DNA of 64,000 nt, taken from the NCBI RefSeq assembly GCF_019635455.1, contig NZ_JAHBZJ010000004.1, forward strand, positions 1 to 64,000. The letters run 5' to 3'. The DNA comes from Sphingomonas sp. (lineage in GTDB: Bacteria; Pseudomonadota; Alphaproteobacteria; Sphingomonadales; Sphingomonadaceae). The notes beneath the pieces were generated by a model. That model was not told the DNA's origin. It was given only the letters and a program-made list of their open reading frames with translations, and made no database searches. Of the stretch, positions 9,995 through 19,148 are shown piece by piece (within the stretch, counting starts at the first letter, position 1; each line of letters opens with the position of its first letter). The translations under genes and the position numbers were made by a program.

Positions 9995-10569
9995 GGGGCC
10001 GCATCGCGCGGCAAATGGCCTGACAGGCGCGGATCGGCAAAGGTTTCGACGGCGCGGGCATAGGGGGTGAACCCCGACGCCCGATAAAATCCCAGCGCGG
10101 ACGGATGATCGAGCGTGCAGCTATGCACCCAGACCCGCGTCACCTCGCGCCGCCATGCGCGCAACAGCGCCTGTGCCATCAGCCAGCGGCCATGCCCCTG
10201 TCCCGTCAATTCCGGCACCAGGCCCAGAAAGGACAGCTCACACGTCGCCGCGCCCTGCGTCTCTGCGCGGAAATCCAGTTCCAGCAGACCGATTTCGATC
10301 CCGCGCGGATCGGTCACGGCATAAATCTCGACGCTGGGATCGTGGATGATCGACGTCAGCCGGCTCTCCTCCATCACCAGCCGCGAAAACCACAGCCATG
10401 GCGCACCCACCCGCGCGAACAGGGCGCGATATTTGGCGGGCGACGGGCGTTCCCACCGCGCCAGCCGCAACGGTGAATCGGGCAGCGGCCGCGGCGTCGG
10501 GCGCGTCCGCATCTCCAGGCTGGTGACAATGGTCGCGACCTCGCCCGGCTTTACCGCGATCAGGCCCAT
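9958..10569 (-). CDS. GNAT family N-acetyltransferase
   Basis: A 203-residue acetyltransferase. The acetyl-CoA signature is visible as a beta strand followed by LVPELTGQGHGRWLMAQALL (Q-x-x-G-x-G/A type), and the C-terminal HPSALGFYRASGF is typical of GNAT proteins. The substrate is unknown. It starts 4 bp after the hemF stop, so it is the third gene of a trmL-hemF-GNAT transcript. Confidence 0.85.
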   Translation of the reverse strand: MGLIAVKPGEVATIVTSLEMRTRPTPRPLPDSPLRLARWERPSPAKYRALFARVGAPWLWFSRLVMEESRLTSIIHDPSVEIYAVTDPRGIEIGLLELDFRAETQGAATCELSFLGLVPELTGQGHGRWLMAQALLRAWRREVTRVWVHSCTLDHPSALGFYRASGFTPYARAVETFADPRLSGHLPRDAAPHVPLLDPASAR

Positions 10570-10573
10570 CGGT

Positions 10574-11416
10574 TCAGCTCCACGTCGCCAGCGGCGGCAG
10601 GCTCATCAGGATCGCGTCGATATTCCCGCCGGTTTTCAGGCCGAACAGCGTTCCCCGGTCATAGACCAGGTTGAATTCGGCGTAGCGGCCCCGCCATTCC
10701 AGCTGCCGCGCCTTGTCCGCCGCGTCGAACGGCATCGCCATCCGCCGCCGCACGATCGCTGGGAAAATGTCCAGAAACGCCCGGCCCACATCCTGGGTAA
10801 AGGCGAAATTGGCGTCCCAATCCCCCTCCAGATGATCGTAAAAGATGCCGCCGACGCCGCGATGGACCTTGCGGTGGGGAATGTAGAAATAATCGTCCGC
10901 CCATTTTTTGAACCGGGGATAATGATCCGGATCATGCGCGTCGCAAGCCGCCTTCAGCCGCGCATGAAAGGCGTCGGTGTCTTCGGGATAGGGGATCGGC
11001 GGGTTGAGGTCGGCGCCACCCCCGAACCAGCGTTTCGTGGTGCAAAGGAACCGGGTGTTCATATGCACGGCCGGAACGTGCGGATTGGCCATATGCGCAA
11101 CCAGGCTGATGCCCGTCGCGAAAAAGCGCGGATCCTCGCCCGCGCCGTGGATCGTCTTGCCGAAATCGCCCTCGAACGTGCCGCCGACGGTGGAGACGTT
11201 GACGCCCACCTTCTCGAACACCTGGCCCTTCATCACGCCGCGCACGCCACCGCCGCCCGGCGCGCCCGAGGGGTCGGTGCGGTCCCAGGCGAGATAGTCG
11301 AAGGTTGCGTCCGATCCCGCCTCCCGCTCGATCGCCACGAACTCGGCACAGATCAGGTCGCGCAGCGCCTCGAACCAGTCGCGCGCCCTGGTCTGCTGGA
11401 TATCGGGTTCGATCAT
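10574..11416 (-). CDS. hemF: Oxygen-dependent coproporphyrinogen-III oxidase
   Basis: A 280-residue aerobic enzyme of haem synthesis that converts coproporphyrinogen III to protoporphyrinogen IX. Strongly conserved segments seen are HMNTRFLCTTKRWFGGGADL, the FKKWADDYFYIPHR region, and EFNLVYDRGTLFGLKTGGN near the C-terminus. The length is normal. The start at ATG 11414-11416 overlaps the trmL stop by four bases, indicating coupling. Confidence 0.96.
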   Translation of the reverse strand: MIEPDIQQTRARDWFEALRDLICAEFVAIEREAGSDATFDYLAWDRTDPSGAPGGGGVRGVMKGQVFEKVGVNVSTVGGTFEGDFGKTIHGAGEDPRFFATGISLVAHMANPHVPAVHMNTRFLCTTKRWFGGGADLNPPIPYPEDTDAFHARLKAACDAHDPDHYPRFKKWADDYFYIPHRKVHRGVGGIFYDHLEGDWDANFAFTQDVGRAFLDIFPAIVRRRMAMPFDAADKARQLEWRGRYAEFNLVYDRGTLFGLKTGGNIDAILMSLPPLATWS

Positions 11417-11874
11417 TCGGGAAAGCCCTTTGTCTGTCGCAATGCCTCGGCCAGCGCGATGCCCGCTGAAACCGCCAGGTTCAAGGATCGCATGCCCGCG
11501 CGCATCGGTATCCGCGCCAATATGTCCGCACGGGCGTGGACGAAATCGGGCGCCCCGGCGCCTTCCGATCCGAACAACAGGATGTCGTCGGGCGCGAACG
11601 ATACCGTGTCGTACCGCGCCTGCGCCCGCGTCGTGAACAGGATCAGCCGGGTCGCCACCTGCGCCTCGAACGCCGCCCAGTCGGCGTGGCGCGCGACGAC
11701 CGCGCCGTCGGCATAGTCCATGCCGGCCCGCGCGAGCGCGCGATCGCTCCACGCGAATCCCATCGGCTCGATCAGATCGACTCCCGCGCCCAGGCAGGCG
11801 GCGGTGCGGATGATCGTGCCGACATTTCCGGCGATGTCGGGCTGAAACAGGGCCACGCGCATGACCGGACGCAT
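11413..11874 (-). CDS. trmL: tRNA (cytidine(34)-2'-O)-methyltransferase
   Basis: A 153-residue SPOUT-fold methyltransferase that methylates the wobble base of certain tRNA-Leu species. The trefoil-knot motifs are present: NVGTIIRTAACLG near the N-terminus, LLFGSEGAG in the middle, and SLNLAVSAGIALAEAL at the C-terminus. An internal ATG four codons later (11860-11862) is an equally possible start. It is the first gene of the trmL-hemF-GNAT unit. Confidence 0.92.
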   Translation of the reverse strand: MRPVMRVALFQPDIAGNVGTIIRTAACLGAGVDLIEPMGFAWSDRALARAGMDYADGAVVARHADWAAFEAQVATRLILFTTRAQARYDTVSFAPDDILLFGSEGAGAPDFVHARADILARIPMRAGMRSLNLAVSAGIALAEALRQTKGFPE

Positions 11875-12056
11875 AGGCGAGCGGGGGCGGGCGTAACAAG
11901 CCGGTCAAAAAGGCGGTTGGCAAAGCCCGTCCGGGCCGTCTATCAGGCCCGCCAGCCACCGGGGGCGCCGGGGGGCTTGGCGTGGCGTTCGCGCGCTTCG
12001 CCGCATCCGGTTTCGGGCGTGTTCGCGTCCAGATTTTGAAGTGCAAGGGCTGATGC

Positions 12057-12629
12057 ATGGCAACGCTTGATGAAGCTGTCCCCTCGGAAGGAGCGATCGA
12101 CGCCCCGGCCGATCCCCGTCGTCGCGATTATCTCGCGATCGGCGCGGTCGCCTGGGCCGGTGTCGGCGCGGGCGTGGTCGCGCTGCCGCTCATCAACCAG
12201 ATGAGCCCGTCGGCCGACGTCCTTGCCCAATCGACCACCGAACTCGACATTTCGGCGATCCAGCCGGGGCAGGCCGTGAAGGCGACGTTCCGCAAGCAGC
12301 CGCTGTTCGTGCGCAACCTGACGCCCAAGGAGATCGCGGAGGCCGATGCGGTGCCGCTGTCCGACCTGCGCGATCCGGAAACGCTGGCGCAGCGGACCAA
12401 GGCGGGCAAGGAAAACTGGCTGATCACGCTGGGCGTCTGCACCCATCTGGGCTGCGTGCCGCTGGGCGCGGGCGAGGGCGAGAACAAGGGGCCGTTCGGC
12501 GGCTATTTCTGCCCCTGCCACGGTTCCGCCTACGATACCGCCGCGCGCATCCGTCAGGGGCCGGCGCCGAAGAACCTGCAGGTTCCGAATTATGAATTCA
12601 TTTCCGACACCGCGGTCCGGGTCGGCTGA
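12057..12629 (+). CDS. petA: Ubiquinol-cytochrome c reductase Rieske iron-sulfur subunit
   Basis: A 190-residue membrane-anchored Rieske protein. The N-terminal twin-arginine type RRRDYL precedes a single membrane helix. The [2Fe-2S] ligands sit in CTHLGC and CPCHGS, in the C-terminal third. The protein passes electrons from ubiquinol to cytochrome c1 in the bc1 complex. It starts the petABC operon, 13 bp before petB. Confidence 0.97.
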   Translation: MATLDEAVPSEGAIDAPADPRRRDYLAIGAVAWAGVGAGVVALPLINQMSPSADVLAQSTTELDISAIQPGQAVKATFRKQPLFVRNLTPKEIAEADAVPLSDLRDPETLAQRTKAGKENWLITLGVCTHLGCVPLGAGEGENKGPFGGYFCPCHGSAYDTAARIRQGPAPKNLQVPNYEFISDTAVRVG

Positions 12630-12642
12630 GGGGGCATAGGTA

Positions 12643-13938
12643 ATGAGCTTTCCCTGGGCAAAGCAGTACGAACCCAAGCATCCGCTGATGAAGTGGGTGG
12701 ACGATCGGCTCCCGTTGCCGCGGTTCGTCTATAATGCGGTCGGCGCCGGCTATCCGGTGCCGCGCAATCTGAACTATTTCTGGAATTTCGGCGTGCTCGC
12801 CGGAATGTTCCTGGCGGTTCAGATCGTCACCGGCATCGTCCTGGCGATGCATTATGCGGCCAATGCCGGCATCGCCTTTGACAGCGTCGAGCATATCATG
12901 CGCGACGTGAACGCCGGCTGGTTCCTGCGCTATGCGCACGCCAACGGCGCGTCGATGTTCCTGCTGGTGGTCTATGTCCATATCGCCCGCGGCCTCTGGT
13001 ACGGTTCGTACAAGGCCCCGCGCGAGATGGTATGGCTGCTCGGCGTGGTCATCTTCCTGCTGATGATGGCCACCGCCTTCATGGGCTATGTCCTTCCCTG
13101 GGGTCAGATGAGCTTCTGGGGCGCACAGGTGATCACCGGCTTCTTCTCGGCGATTCCCGGCGTGGGCGAAACCATCCGCGTGTGGCTGCTCGGCGGCTAT
13201 GCGCCGGATAACGCCTCGCTCAACCGGTTCTTCTCGCTCCACTATCTGCTGCCGTTCGTGATCGCCGGCGTGGTGATCCTCCACATCTGGGCGCTGCACA
13301 TTCCCGGGTCGTCGAACCCGACCGGCGTCGAGGTGAAGGATGAACAGGACACCGTCCCGTTCCACCCCTATTACACCGCCAAGGATGGCGTTGGCGTCGG
13401 CGTGGCGCTGCTCGTCTTCGCGGCGCTGATCTTCTACATGCCGAACCTGCTGGGTCATCCGGACAACTACATTCCGGCCAACCCGCTCTCGACCCCGGCG
13501 CACATCGTGCCGGAATGGTATTTCCTGCCCTTCTACGCGATCCTGAAGTCGTTCACCTTCGACTTCCTGTGGATCCCGGCGAAGCTGTGGGGCGTGCTGG
13601 CGATGTTCGGGTCGATCCTGCTGCTGTTCTTCCTGCCGTGGCTCGACACCTCGCCGGTCCGGTCGGCGAATTATCGCCCGACCTATCGCTGGTTCCTGAT
13701 CGTGCTGCTGGTCGATGTGCTGGTGCTCGGTTATGTCGGCGGTGCGGCGCCTTCGCCCTGGGTCATCCTGCTGGGCCAGTTCGCGACCGCTTATTACTTC
13801 CTGCATTTCCTGCTGATCCTGCCGATCGTGTCGGCGATGGAGCGTCCGCGCCCGCTGCCCAACTCGATCACGGAAGCCGTGCTGGCCGGCAAGGGGGGAA
13901 CCTCGCCGACACAGACGGCGATGGCTGCCGCCGAATAA
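12643..13938 (+). CDS. petB: Cytochrome b of the bc1 complex
   Basis: A 431-residue eight-helix cytochrome b that carries the low- and high-potential haems and the quinone sites. Seen are [15 protein letters not shown] of the Qo region, [14 protein letters not shown] with the catalytic Glu, and paired haem-ligand His in helices B and D. The length is typical for alphaproteobacteria. It lies between petA and petC with short spacers. Confidence 0.97.
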   Translation: MSFPWAKQYEPKHPLMKWVDDRLPLPRFVYNAVGAGYPVPRNLNYFWNFGVLAGMFLAVQIVTGIVLAMHYAANAGIAFDSVEHIMRDVNAGWFLRYAHANGASMFLLVVYVHIARGLWYGSYKAPREMVWLLGVVIFLLMMATAFMGYVLPWGQMSFWGAQVITGFFSAIPGVGETIRVWLLGGYAPDNASLNRFFSLHYLLPFVIAGVVILHIWALHIPGSSNPTGVEVKDEQDTVPFHPYYTAKDGVGVGVALLVFAALIFYMPNLLGHPDNYIPANPLSTPAHIVPEWYFLPFYAILKSFTFDFLWIPAKLWGVLAMFGSILLLFFLPWLDTSPVRSANYRPTYRWFLIVLLVDVLVLGYVGGAAPSPWVILLGQFATAYYFLHFLLILPIVSAMERPRPLPNSITEAVLAGKGGTSPTQTAMAAAE

Positions 13939-13956
13939 CAAGGGGCTCGAAAGAAG

Positions 13957-14784
13957 ATGGTTCGCATTCTAGGCGGCTTGGTCGGCATCGGCTTCGTGCT
14001 CGCGCTTATCTTCGGGATCGGAAGCACGATCTCGAACGGGATGAGCACGGCCCCGACGGCCGAGCACGAGTTCCACAAGCACCCGCGCAAGGCCGGGTTC
14101 TCGTTCGAGGGCATGTTCGGCAAATATGACAACCAGCAGTTGCAGCGCGGTTTGCAGGTGTACAAGGAAGTCTGCTCGGCCTGCCACTCGCTACGGCTCG
14201 TGTCGTTCCGCGATCTTGAGGCGATCGGCTATAGCGAAGGCCAGGTGAAGACGATCGCGAAGGGCTTCCAGGTCCCCTCGGTCAATCCGGAAACCGGCGA
14301 GGCGGCGACGCGGGACGGCATGCCGTTCGACAAATTCCCGCTGGTCTATGCCAACGACGTCGCCGCGCGCGCCGCGAACAACAACGCGATCCCGCCCGAC
14401 CTGTCGCTGATGGCAAAGGCGCGTCACGACGGCAGCAACTATATCTATTCGCTGCTGACGGGCTTCACCGATCAGCCGGCCGCGCTGCTGAAGGAGTTTC
14501 CGGACGCCAAGACGCCCAAGGGGCTGCACTACAACCCCTATTTCGCAAACCTGAACCTCGCGATGGCGCCCCCGCTCAAGGATGGTCAGGTGACCTATTC
14601 GGACGGCACCGCACCGACGCTGGACAATTATGCGAAGGACATCGCCGCGTTCCTGACCTGGGCGGCCGAGCCGAAGATGGCGGCGCGCAAGACCGCCGGT
14701 CTGGCCTCGCTGCTGTTCCTCGTGATCTTCTGCTTCCTCGCCTATGGCGCCAAGAAGCAGATCTGGCGGAACCTGAAGGACTGA
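13957..14784 (+). CDS. petC: Cytochrome c1 of the bc1 complex
   Basis: A 275-residue cytochrome with an N-terminal signal/anchor, the haem-binding CSACHS, an axial-Met region around NLAMAPPL, and a C-terminal membrane helix (LLFLVIFCFLAYGAKK). It accepts electrons from the Rieske centre and reduces soluble cytochrome c. It is the last gene of petABC; a strong hairpin follows 25 bp after the stop. Confidence 0.97.
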   Translation: MVRILGGLVGIGFVLALIFGIGSTISNGMSTAPTAEHEFHKHPRKAGFSFEGMFGKYDNQQLQRGLQVYKEVCSACHSLRLVSFRDLEAIGYSEGQVKTIAKGFQVPSVNPETGEAATRDGMPFDKFPLVYANDVAARAANNNAIPPDLSLMAKARHDGSNYIYSLLTGFTDQPAALLKEFPDAKTPKGLHYNPYFANLNLAMAPPLKDGQVTYSDGTAPTLDNYAKDIAAFLTWAAEPKMAARKTAGLASLLFLVIFCFLAYGAKKQIWRNLKD

Positions 14785-14809
14785 CCCGTTCACGCCAGTC
14801 ATGACTCGT

Positions 14810-14839
14810 AACGGCCCGGGAAGCGATTCCCGGGCCGTT
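14810..14839 (+). terminator. Strong hairpin after petABC
   Basis: A perfect 13-bp stem (AACGGCCCGGGAA with its complement) closes on a GCGA tetraloop between petC and apt. The following bases hold only a short T run (CGCTTTG), so termination may be partial. It ends 22 bp before the apt start. Confidence 0.65.
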
Positions 14840-14861
14840 CGCTTTGCCGCAGGGGAGCCAT

Positions 14862-15401
14862 ATGTCCGACGCCAACCGCGATCTCGCTGCGCTGATCCGC
14901 ACGATTCCCGACTTTCCCAGGCCGGGCATTCTGTTTCGCGACGTGACCACCCTGCTGCTCGACCCGGTCGGTCTGGCGCGCGCGGTCGAACATATCATCG
15001 ACGCGGTGGAGGAGCCGGTCGATCTGGTCGCGGGGATCGAGGCGCGGGGCTTCCTCTTCGCCACGCCGGTCGCGATCGCGCTGGGTGCCGGCGTGCTGCT
15101 GGTGCGTAAGGATGGCAAGCTGCCGGGCGCCACGATCGCTGAGGATTATGCGCTTGAATACGGCACCGACCGCATCGCCATTCATGCCGATGCCTGCGCA
15201 CCCGACGCGCGGGTGCTGCTGATCGACGATTTGATCGCCACCGGTGGCACCGCGCGCGCGGCTGTCCGTCTGCTGCGCAAGGCCGGTGCGCGGGTGACGC
15301 AGGCGGCGTTCGTGATCGACCTGCCCGATCTGGGCGGCGCGGATGCGTTGCGGGCCGAAGGCGTCGCGGTCAGCGCGCTTGTCGCCTTTCCGGGGCATTA
15401 G
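14862..15401 (+). CDS. apt: Adenine phosphoribosyltransferase
   Basis: A 179-residue salvage enzyme that makes AMP from adenine and PRPP. The PRPP-binding motif VLLIDDLIATGGTA and the upstream AGIEARGFLFATP loop are intact. A GGGGAG ribosome binding site 5 bp before the ATG at 14862 sets the start, six codons inside the longest frame. Confidence 0.96.
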   Translation: MSDANRDLAALIRTIPDFPRPGILFRDVTTLLLDPVGLARAVEHIIDAVEEPVDLVAGIEARGFLFATPVAIALGAGVLLVRKDGKLPGATIAEDYALEYGTDRIAIHADACAPDARVLLIDDLIATGGTARAAVRLLRKAGARVTQAAFVIDLPDLGGADALRAEGVAVSALVAFPGH

Positions 15402-15542
15402 GGGCCGGTCGCGACCGCGAATAGCGCCCGCAGGTCATCCCCGGCGGTGATCGCGCATTCCAGCGAGGTCGGAACTTCGCCGCCCGTTCCCCCGTTCCCT
15501 TTGGGTTGCCACGCAAGTTGGACCCCGTTCGGGAGAGTATCG

Positions 15543-15887
15543 ATGCACATTCCGCGTTTTGTCACCGGCGGCCTGATCGGCGCCGCCGCCCTCGGCCTTG
15601 CCGCCTGCACCGACGGCTATGGCTATTCCGGCGTTTCGGTCGGCTATGGCAGCGCCGGCTATGCCGGAACCTATGGCGACCCCTATTGGGGCTGGTACGA
15701 CGGCTATTATTATCCCGGCACCGGCTATTATGTGTACGACAATTATCGCCGGCCGATGCGCTGGAGCGACGGCCAGCGCCGATATTGGGAACAGCGCCGG
15801 CAGGGCTGGCGCGGCGATCGTCGCGCCATGCGGGACAATTGGCGTGACTATCGCCGTGACCGCCGCGATCGCCGCCCGCGCCGTTAG
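15543..15887 (+). CDS. Small Tyr/Gly-rich lipoprotein with basic tail
   Basis: A 114-residue envelope protein with a signal and lipobox (LGLAACT, Cys at about residue 22). A Tyr/Gly-rich middle (repeated YG, YYYPGTGYY-type units) leads to a strongly basic Arg/Trp-rich C-terminus. Short secreted proteins of this composition are common in sphingomonads, but their role is unknown to me. The ATG at 15543 is chosen because it puts the signal peptide at the N-terminus. Confidence 0.65.
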   Translation: MHIPRFVTGGLIGAAALGLAACTDGYGYSGVSVGYGSAGYAGTYGDPYWGWYDGYYYPGTGYYVYDNYRRPMRWSDGQRRYWEQRRQGWRGDRRAMRDNWRDYRRDRRDRRPRR

Positions 15888-15890
15888 GCC

Positions 15891-16340
15891 CTAATCGGTT
15901 GCCCGGCGCGCGATCAGCGCGTTGGCGATGAAGGTCAGCACCGGCTCGTCATGCTGGTTGAACACCAGCATGCGCGAGCGGGTGCGCCCCATTTCCGGCC
16001 GCTTGTCCGAAAGGCTCTTTTCGAGCAATTCGGTTTCACAGCGCAGCGTGTCGCCGGGATAGACCGGGCGGATCCAGCGCAGTTCATCGACGCCGCCCGC
16101 GCCACGCCCGGCGGACGGATGGGCCTTCATCTGCTCGACCAGCATCGCCATCGTCATCGCGCACGTGTGCCACCCGCTCGCCGCCAGCCGTCCGAAATGG
16201 GTCTGCGCCGCCGCTTCGTCCGACAGGTGGAATGGCTGGGGGTCATAGGCTCTTGCGAACGCCAGCACCTCCTCGCGCGTCACCTGATAGCTGCCAAAGC
16301 GCGCGGTCTCGCCGATTTCCAGGTCTTCGTAATATCGCAT
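15891..16340 (-). CDS. MaoC-type (hot-dog fold) dehydratase
   Basis: A 149-residue MaoC-like hydratase. The family hydratase motif is seen as AFARAYDPQPFHLSDEAA with the Asp/His pair, and FGRLAASGWHTCAMTM follows. Such proteins hydrate enoyl-CoA substrates; the substrate here is unknown. The ATG complementary to 16338-16340 gives the standard N-terminus (MRYYEDLEIGE). It converges on the small lipoprotein gene with 3 bp between the stops. Confidence 0.88.
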   Translation of the reverse strand: MRYYEDLEIGETARFGSYQVTREEVLAFARAYDPQPFHLSDEAAAQTHFGRLAASGWHTCAMTMAMLVEQMKAHPSAGRGAGGVDELRWIRPVYPGDTLRCETELLEKSLSDKRPEMGRTRSRMLVFNQHDEPVLTFIANALIARRATD

Positions 16341-16437
16341 CAGGTGAGTTTCGTGTTGAAACCTGTTTTTGGCAAGGGGATTTGCGTGTGTCGCGCAGCC
16401 TTGGGATGGCGCGGGCATCGCACGCCCGCGCCCCGGC

Positions 16438-17814
16438 TCATTTCCCCAGCGACAGTTTCGCGAAGCCCGTCGCGCTGACCGGCGCCCGCCCGTAATAGGA
16501 CGCCAGCACGTCCGGCTTCACATAGGCGGCGATGGTGCCGCCCAGCGCCAGCGTCACCGATTTGGCGAGCGCGATCCGATAGGCATAGCCGGCCTCAACC
16601 CGTCCGACGCGAAAGATCCGGTCGTGCAGCGGGCTGGAATGATCGGGGAACAGCTCGTCATTCTCCACCAGTTCGCCCCGCGCGAACACCGAATGGCGCG
16701 CATCGATGTCCCAGTTCGCCTCCGCCAGCCATGCGGTCAGCACCGGGCCGGGCAGGCGGTTCTTCGCGGAGAAGGCAACCGTCGCAGACAGGCCGCCGCG
16801 CGCATAATGGATGCTGGCCGTCGTGCGCGCCTCGTCCTCGCCCGGATGCAGCGTCTCAGGGTCCTTGAGCCGCCCGTGGCTGACCTGCGCCGCCCAATTG
16901 GGGGAGGGAGTGAACGTCGCCCGTACGCTCCATGAATCGAGCTTCGGCGCCTCAATGTCCCAGCGAGTCTCGTCCGGTTCGCGCCCGCGAAAGGCGGATC
17001 CTTCGATCTGGAACGCGCGCGTGCGCAGCCCGGCGGTGACCACGCCATAGGTGATGTGGGTCGAATCGAACCAGTGGTGCGTGATCGGCGACATCGGCTG
17101 ATAGCGCGCCGATGCGCGGTGCATGAACGCCGCCGGACCCAGCGCCGGTTCACCGACCGGCCCGCCATAGAGGAACAGGCTGGTGTCCGGCGCGACATCG
17201 ACCTCGACCCGCGCGGCAAGTTCCATGAACAGGTCGTGGGGATGCTGGCGGTCGATCAGTGCCTGACCATCGGCCGTCTCGCCTCCCGCCATCAGGTTGG
17301 GGTAGCCGCGCCTGCCCATCAGCGGCTCGAGGCTGAACATGCTGCGCAGTTCGATCCGCGCGCGATCGTCCAGGTCGCGGCCGGCGGTGACCATCCCCAT
17401 CGATTCGACGAACGCCATGTCGTCGCCCCGCGGGCCGCCCTGATCGGTCACCACGCCCCACAGATAGCCGTGACCCATGATCATCCAGTCGCCGGCCATC
17501 ACGTGCAGCCCGTCGTGCATGCCGCCGGTCGCCGCCGGGAGCAGCGCCGTGCCGGACGCGATCGTGGCGTTGGGCTTCGGCGCACCGCTTTCCGCGTCCG
17601 CCATCTGGTGATGCATGTGCGGCATCGCCGCCGCCGGTGCCTGGGCGGCTGTGGGAGCCGGGGCGGGGGTCGGGTTTGGAGCAGCGGGTGTCATGGGCGT
17701 GGGCGCCGGCATCGCCATGCCCTGTCCCATCTTGCCGTGGTCATGCTGTTGCGCCGCCGCAGCAGCGGGCAGCGCCGTCGCCATCAGGGCGACGATCGAA
17801 ATTCGCGTCTTCAT
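16438..17814 (-). CDS. Met/His-rich outer-membrane-like protein, probable copper locus
   Basis: A 458-residue secreted protein. After a signal peptide (ending Ala-Ala-Ala-Ala-Gln) comes a low-complexity His/Met/Ala/Pro segment (QHDHGKMGQGMAMPAP, then PHMHHQM) that looks like a metal-binding region. The remaining ~370 residues alternate short amphipathic strands (FARGELVEN, TLALGGTIAAYV) and end in KLSLGK, consistent with a beta-barrel. I infer copper handling from the Met/His-rich head and the neighbour at 17866; no enzyme motif is seen. It is the second gene of a two-gene unit, 51 bp after its partner. Confidence 0.6.
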   Translation of the reverse strand: MKTRISIVALMATALPAAAAAQQHDHGKMGQGMAMPAPTPMTPAAPNPTPAPAPTAAQAPAAAMPHMHHQMADAESGAPKPNATIASGTALLPAATGGMHDGLHVMAGDWMIMGHGYLWGVVTDQGGPRGDDMAFVESMGMVTAGRDLDDRARIELRSMFSLEPLMGRRGYPNLMAGGETADGQALIDRQHPHDLFMELAARVEVDVAPDTSLFLYGGPVGEPALGPAAFMHRASARYQPMSPITHHWFDSTHITYGVVTAGLRTRAFQIEGSAFRGREPDETRWDIEAPKLDSWSVRATFTPSPNWAAQVSHGRLKDPETLHPGEDEARTTASIHYARGGLSATVAFSAKNRLPGPVLTAWLAEANWDIDARHSVFARGELVENDELFPDHSSPLHDRIFRVGRVEAGYAYRIALAKSVTLALGGTIAAYVKPDVLASYYGRAPVSATGFAKLSLGK

Positions 17815-17865
17815 GTCAGAAATCTCCGGTTGATCCATTCGGGTCGGGCGTCGGCCCGTCCGGGA

Positions 17866-18213
17866 TCAGCCGCGCGGCGGGGGCGGCTCGACCGTGGGAT
17901 TGCGTCGCGCGATCGCGTCGTGGAGCGGGGGAACGCCGCGCCGTCCCGCAAGCGCGTGCGGCGGCGCGACATGCGGCGCGATCAGCGTCGCGGGGGCGAT
18001 GCAGCCGATGCACATCCGCTCGCCATGCGCGGGAGGATCCCTGGGAACGGGTGCTTCGGCACCGGCCATCGGCATGGCATGGTCCGCCATCGCCATCGCC
18101 ATCGCCATCGCCATCGTCGCCTTCGCGTCGTCATGGCATGACGGCGCCGCCGCCGCCCCGGCGGGCAGCGCGCTCAGCATCAGCGCCAGTATCAGGAACA
18201 GCCGCGACAGCAT
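17866..18213 (-). CDS. Small Met-rich periplasmic protein, probable copper-associated
   Basis: A 115-residue protein with a signal peptide (LFLILALMLSALPAGAAAA), a Cys-His pair (PSCHDD), five Met-Ala units in a row followed by DHAMPMAG, and a CIGC pair. Small secreted proteins of this type (DUF2946-like) often sit beside copper-resistance genes. Metal binding is inference from composition. The start complementary to 18211-18213 puts the signal at the N-terminus; the frame runs 28 codons further upstream. Confidence 0.6.
   Translation of the reverse strand: MLSRLFLILALMLSALPAGAAAAPSCHDDAKATMAMAMAMAMADHAMPMAGAEAPVPRDPPAHGERMCIGCIAPATLIAPHVAPPHALAGRRGVPPLHDAIARRNPTVEPPPPRG
18086..18115. repeat. 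Five tandem copies of the hexamer GCCATC
   Basis: Five exact head-to-tail copies of a 6-bp unit lie in the coding region of the small Met-rich protein. Read on the minus strand they encode Met-Ala repeats, so copy number changes would alter the Met-rich stretch without a frameshift. Confidence 0.85.
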
Positions 18214-18287
18214 GTCGGCGGCTCTAGCGCCGCCGCCGCCGCTCGCCAAGGCTTGCCGGGTGCGCGCGGCGAACCTAATTGCCGTCC

Positions 18288-19148
18288 ATGCCTCCACCCG
18301 ATCCCGTCGCCGGCCTGCGCGCCCGCCTGATCGGCGTGGTGCGCGCCACGTTCAATGACCAGGAGCGCGGCGAGACGCCGGTCCAGCGCAGCGACAATGC
18401 CCTGTTCCCGCGCGACAGCGTCACGTGGCGGGTGCATGGCGACGTAACGACGATGATGGTCGGCGGGGTCGCCGCGCTGCTGCTTCAGATGCTGCACCCG
18501 GCGGTGCTGGCCGGCGTGTGGGACCACAGCGCCTTCCGGCAGGACATGCTGGGCCGCCTGCGCCGCACCGCCCGCTTCATCGCGGAGACCACCTACGCCG
18601 ATCGGACCATTGCCGAGGCGACGATCGCGCGGGTGCGCGAGGTACATGCGCGGTTCGGCGGCACCCTGCCCGACGGGACGCCCTATCGCGCCGACGATCC
18701 CGCGCTGCTCGCCTGGGTGCATGTGACGGAAATGTGGAGCTTCCTCGCCGCGTGGCAACGATACGGCATTCCGCTCTCCGCCCCGCAGCGGGACGTCTAT
18801 TTCGACGAAACCGCGCGGATCGGCGTGGCTCTTGGCGCCGACCCGGTGCCGCACGGCCAGGATGCGGCGGACGCGCTGATCGCCGCGATGCGCCCGCAAC
18901 TGTGCGTGGACGCCCGCACGCGTGAAGTCGCCCGCTTCCTGCTCGACCATCGCGCGCCCAGCCTTGCCGTGGCGCCGGCACAGCGGGCGATCTTCGCCGC
19001 CGCGATCGATCTGTTGCCGGACTGGGCGCGGACGATGCACGGCCTGCGCCGTCCCGTCGCCACACTGCCGCTGGTGCGCGGCTCGACCCAGGCGATCGCG
19101 GCCACCTTTCGCTGGGCGTTCGGAGCGGGGGTGGGCGCCCGCGACTAG
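18288..19148 (+). CDS. DUF2236 / MpaB-family oxygenase-like protein
   Basis: A 286-residue protein of the DUF2236 family, whose members include the latex-clearing and MpaB-type haem oxygenases. The family-typical VTWRVHGDVTTMMVGGVAAL and LLQMLHPAVLAGVWDHS stretches and the WVHVTEMWSFL segment with candidate haem-binding His are visible. The substrate is unknown. The ATG at 18288 is used; a TTG three codons earlier is less likely. Its stop overlaps the convergent ychF stop by four bases. Confidence 0.8.
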   Translation: MPPPDPVAGLRARLIGVVRATFNDQERGETPVQRSDNALFPRDSVTWRVHGDVTTMMVGGVAALLLQMLHPAVLAGVWDHSAFRQDMLGRLRRTARFIAETTYADRTIAEATIARVREVHARFGGTLPDGTPYRADDPALLAWVHVTEMWSFLAAWQRYGIPLSAPQRDVYFDETARIGVALGADPVPHGQDAADALIAAMRPQLCVDARTREVARFLLDHRAPSLAVAPAQRAIFAAAIDLLPDWARTMHGLRRPVATLPLVRGSTQAIAATFRWAFGAGVGARD

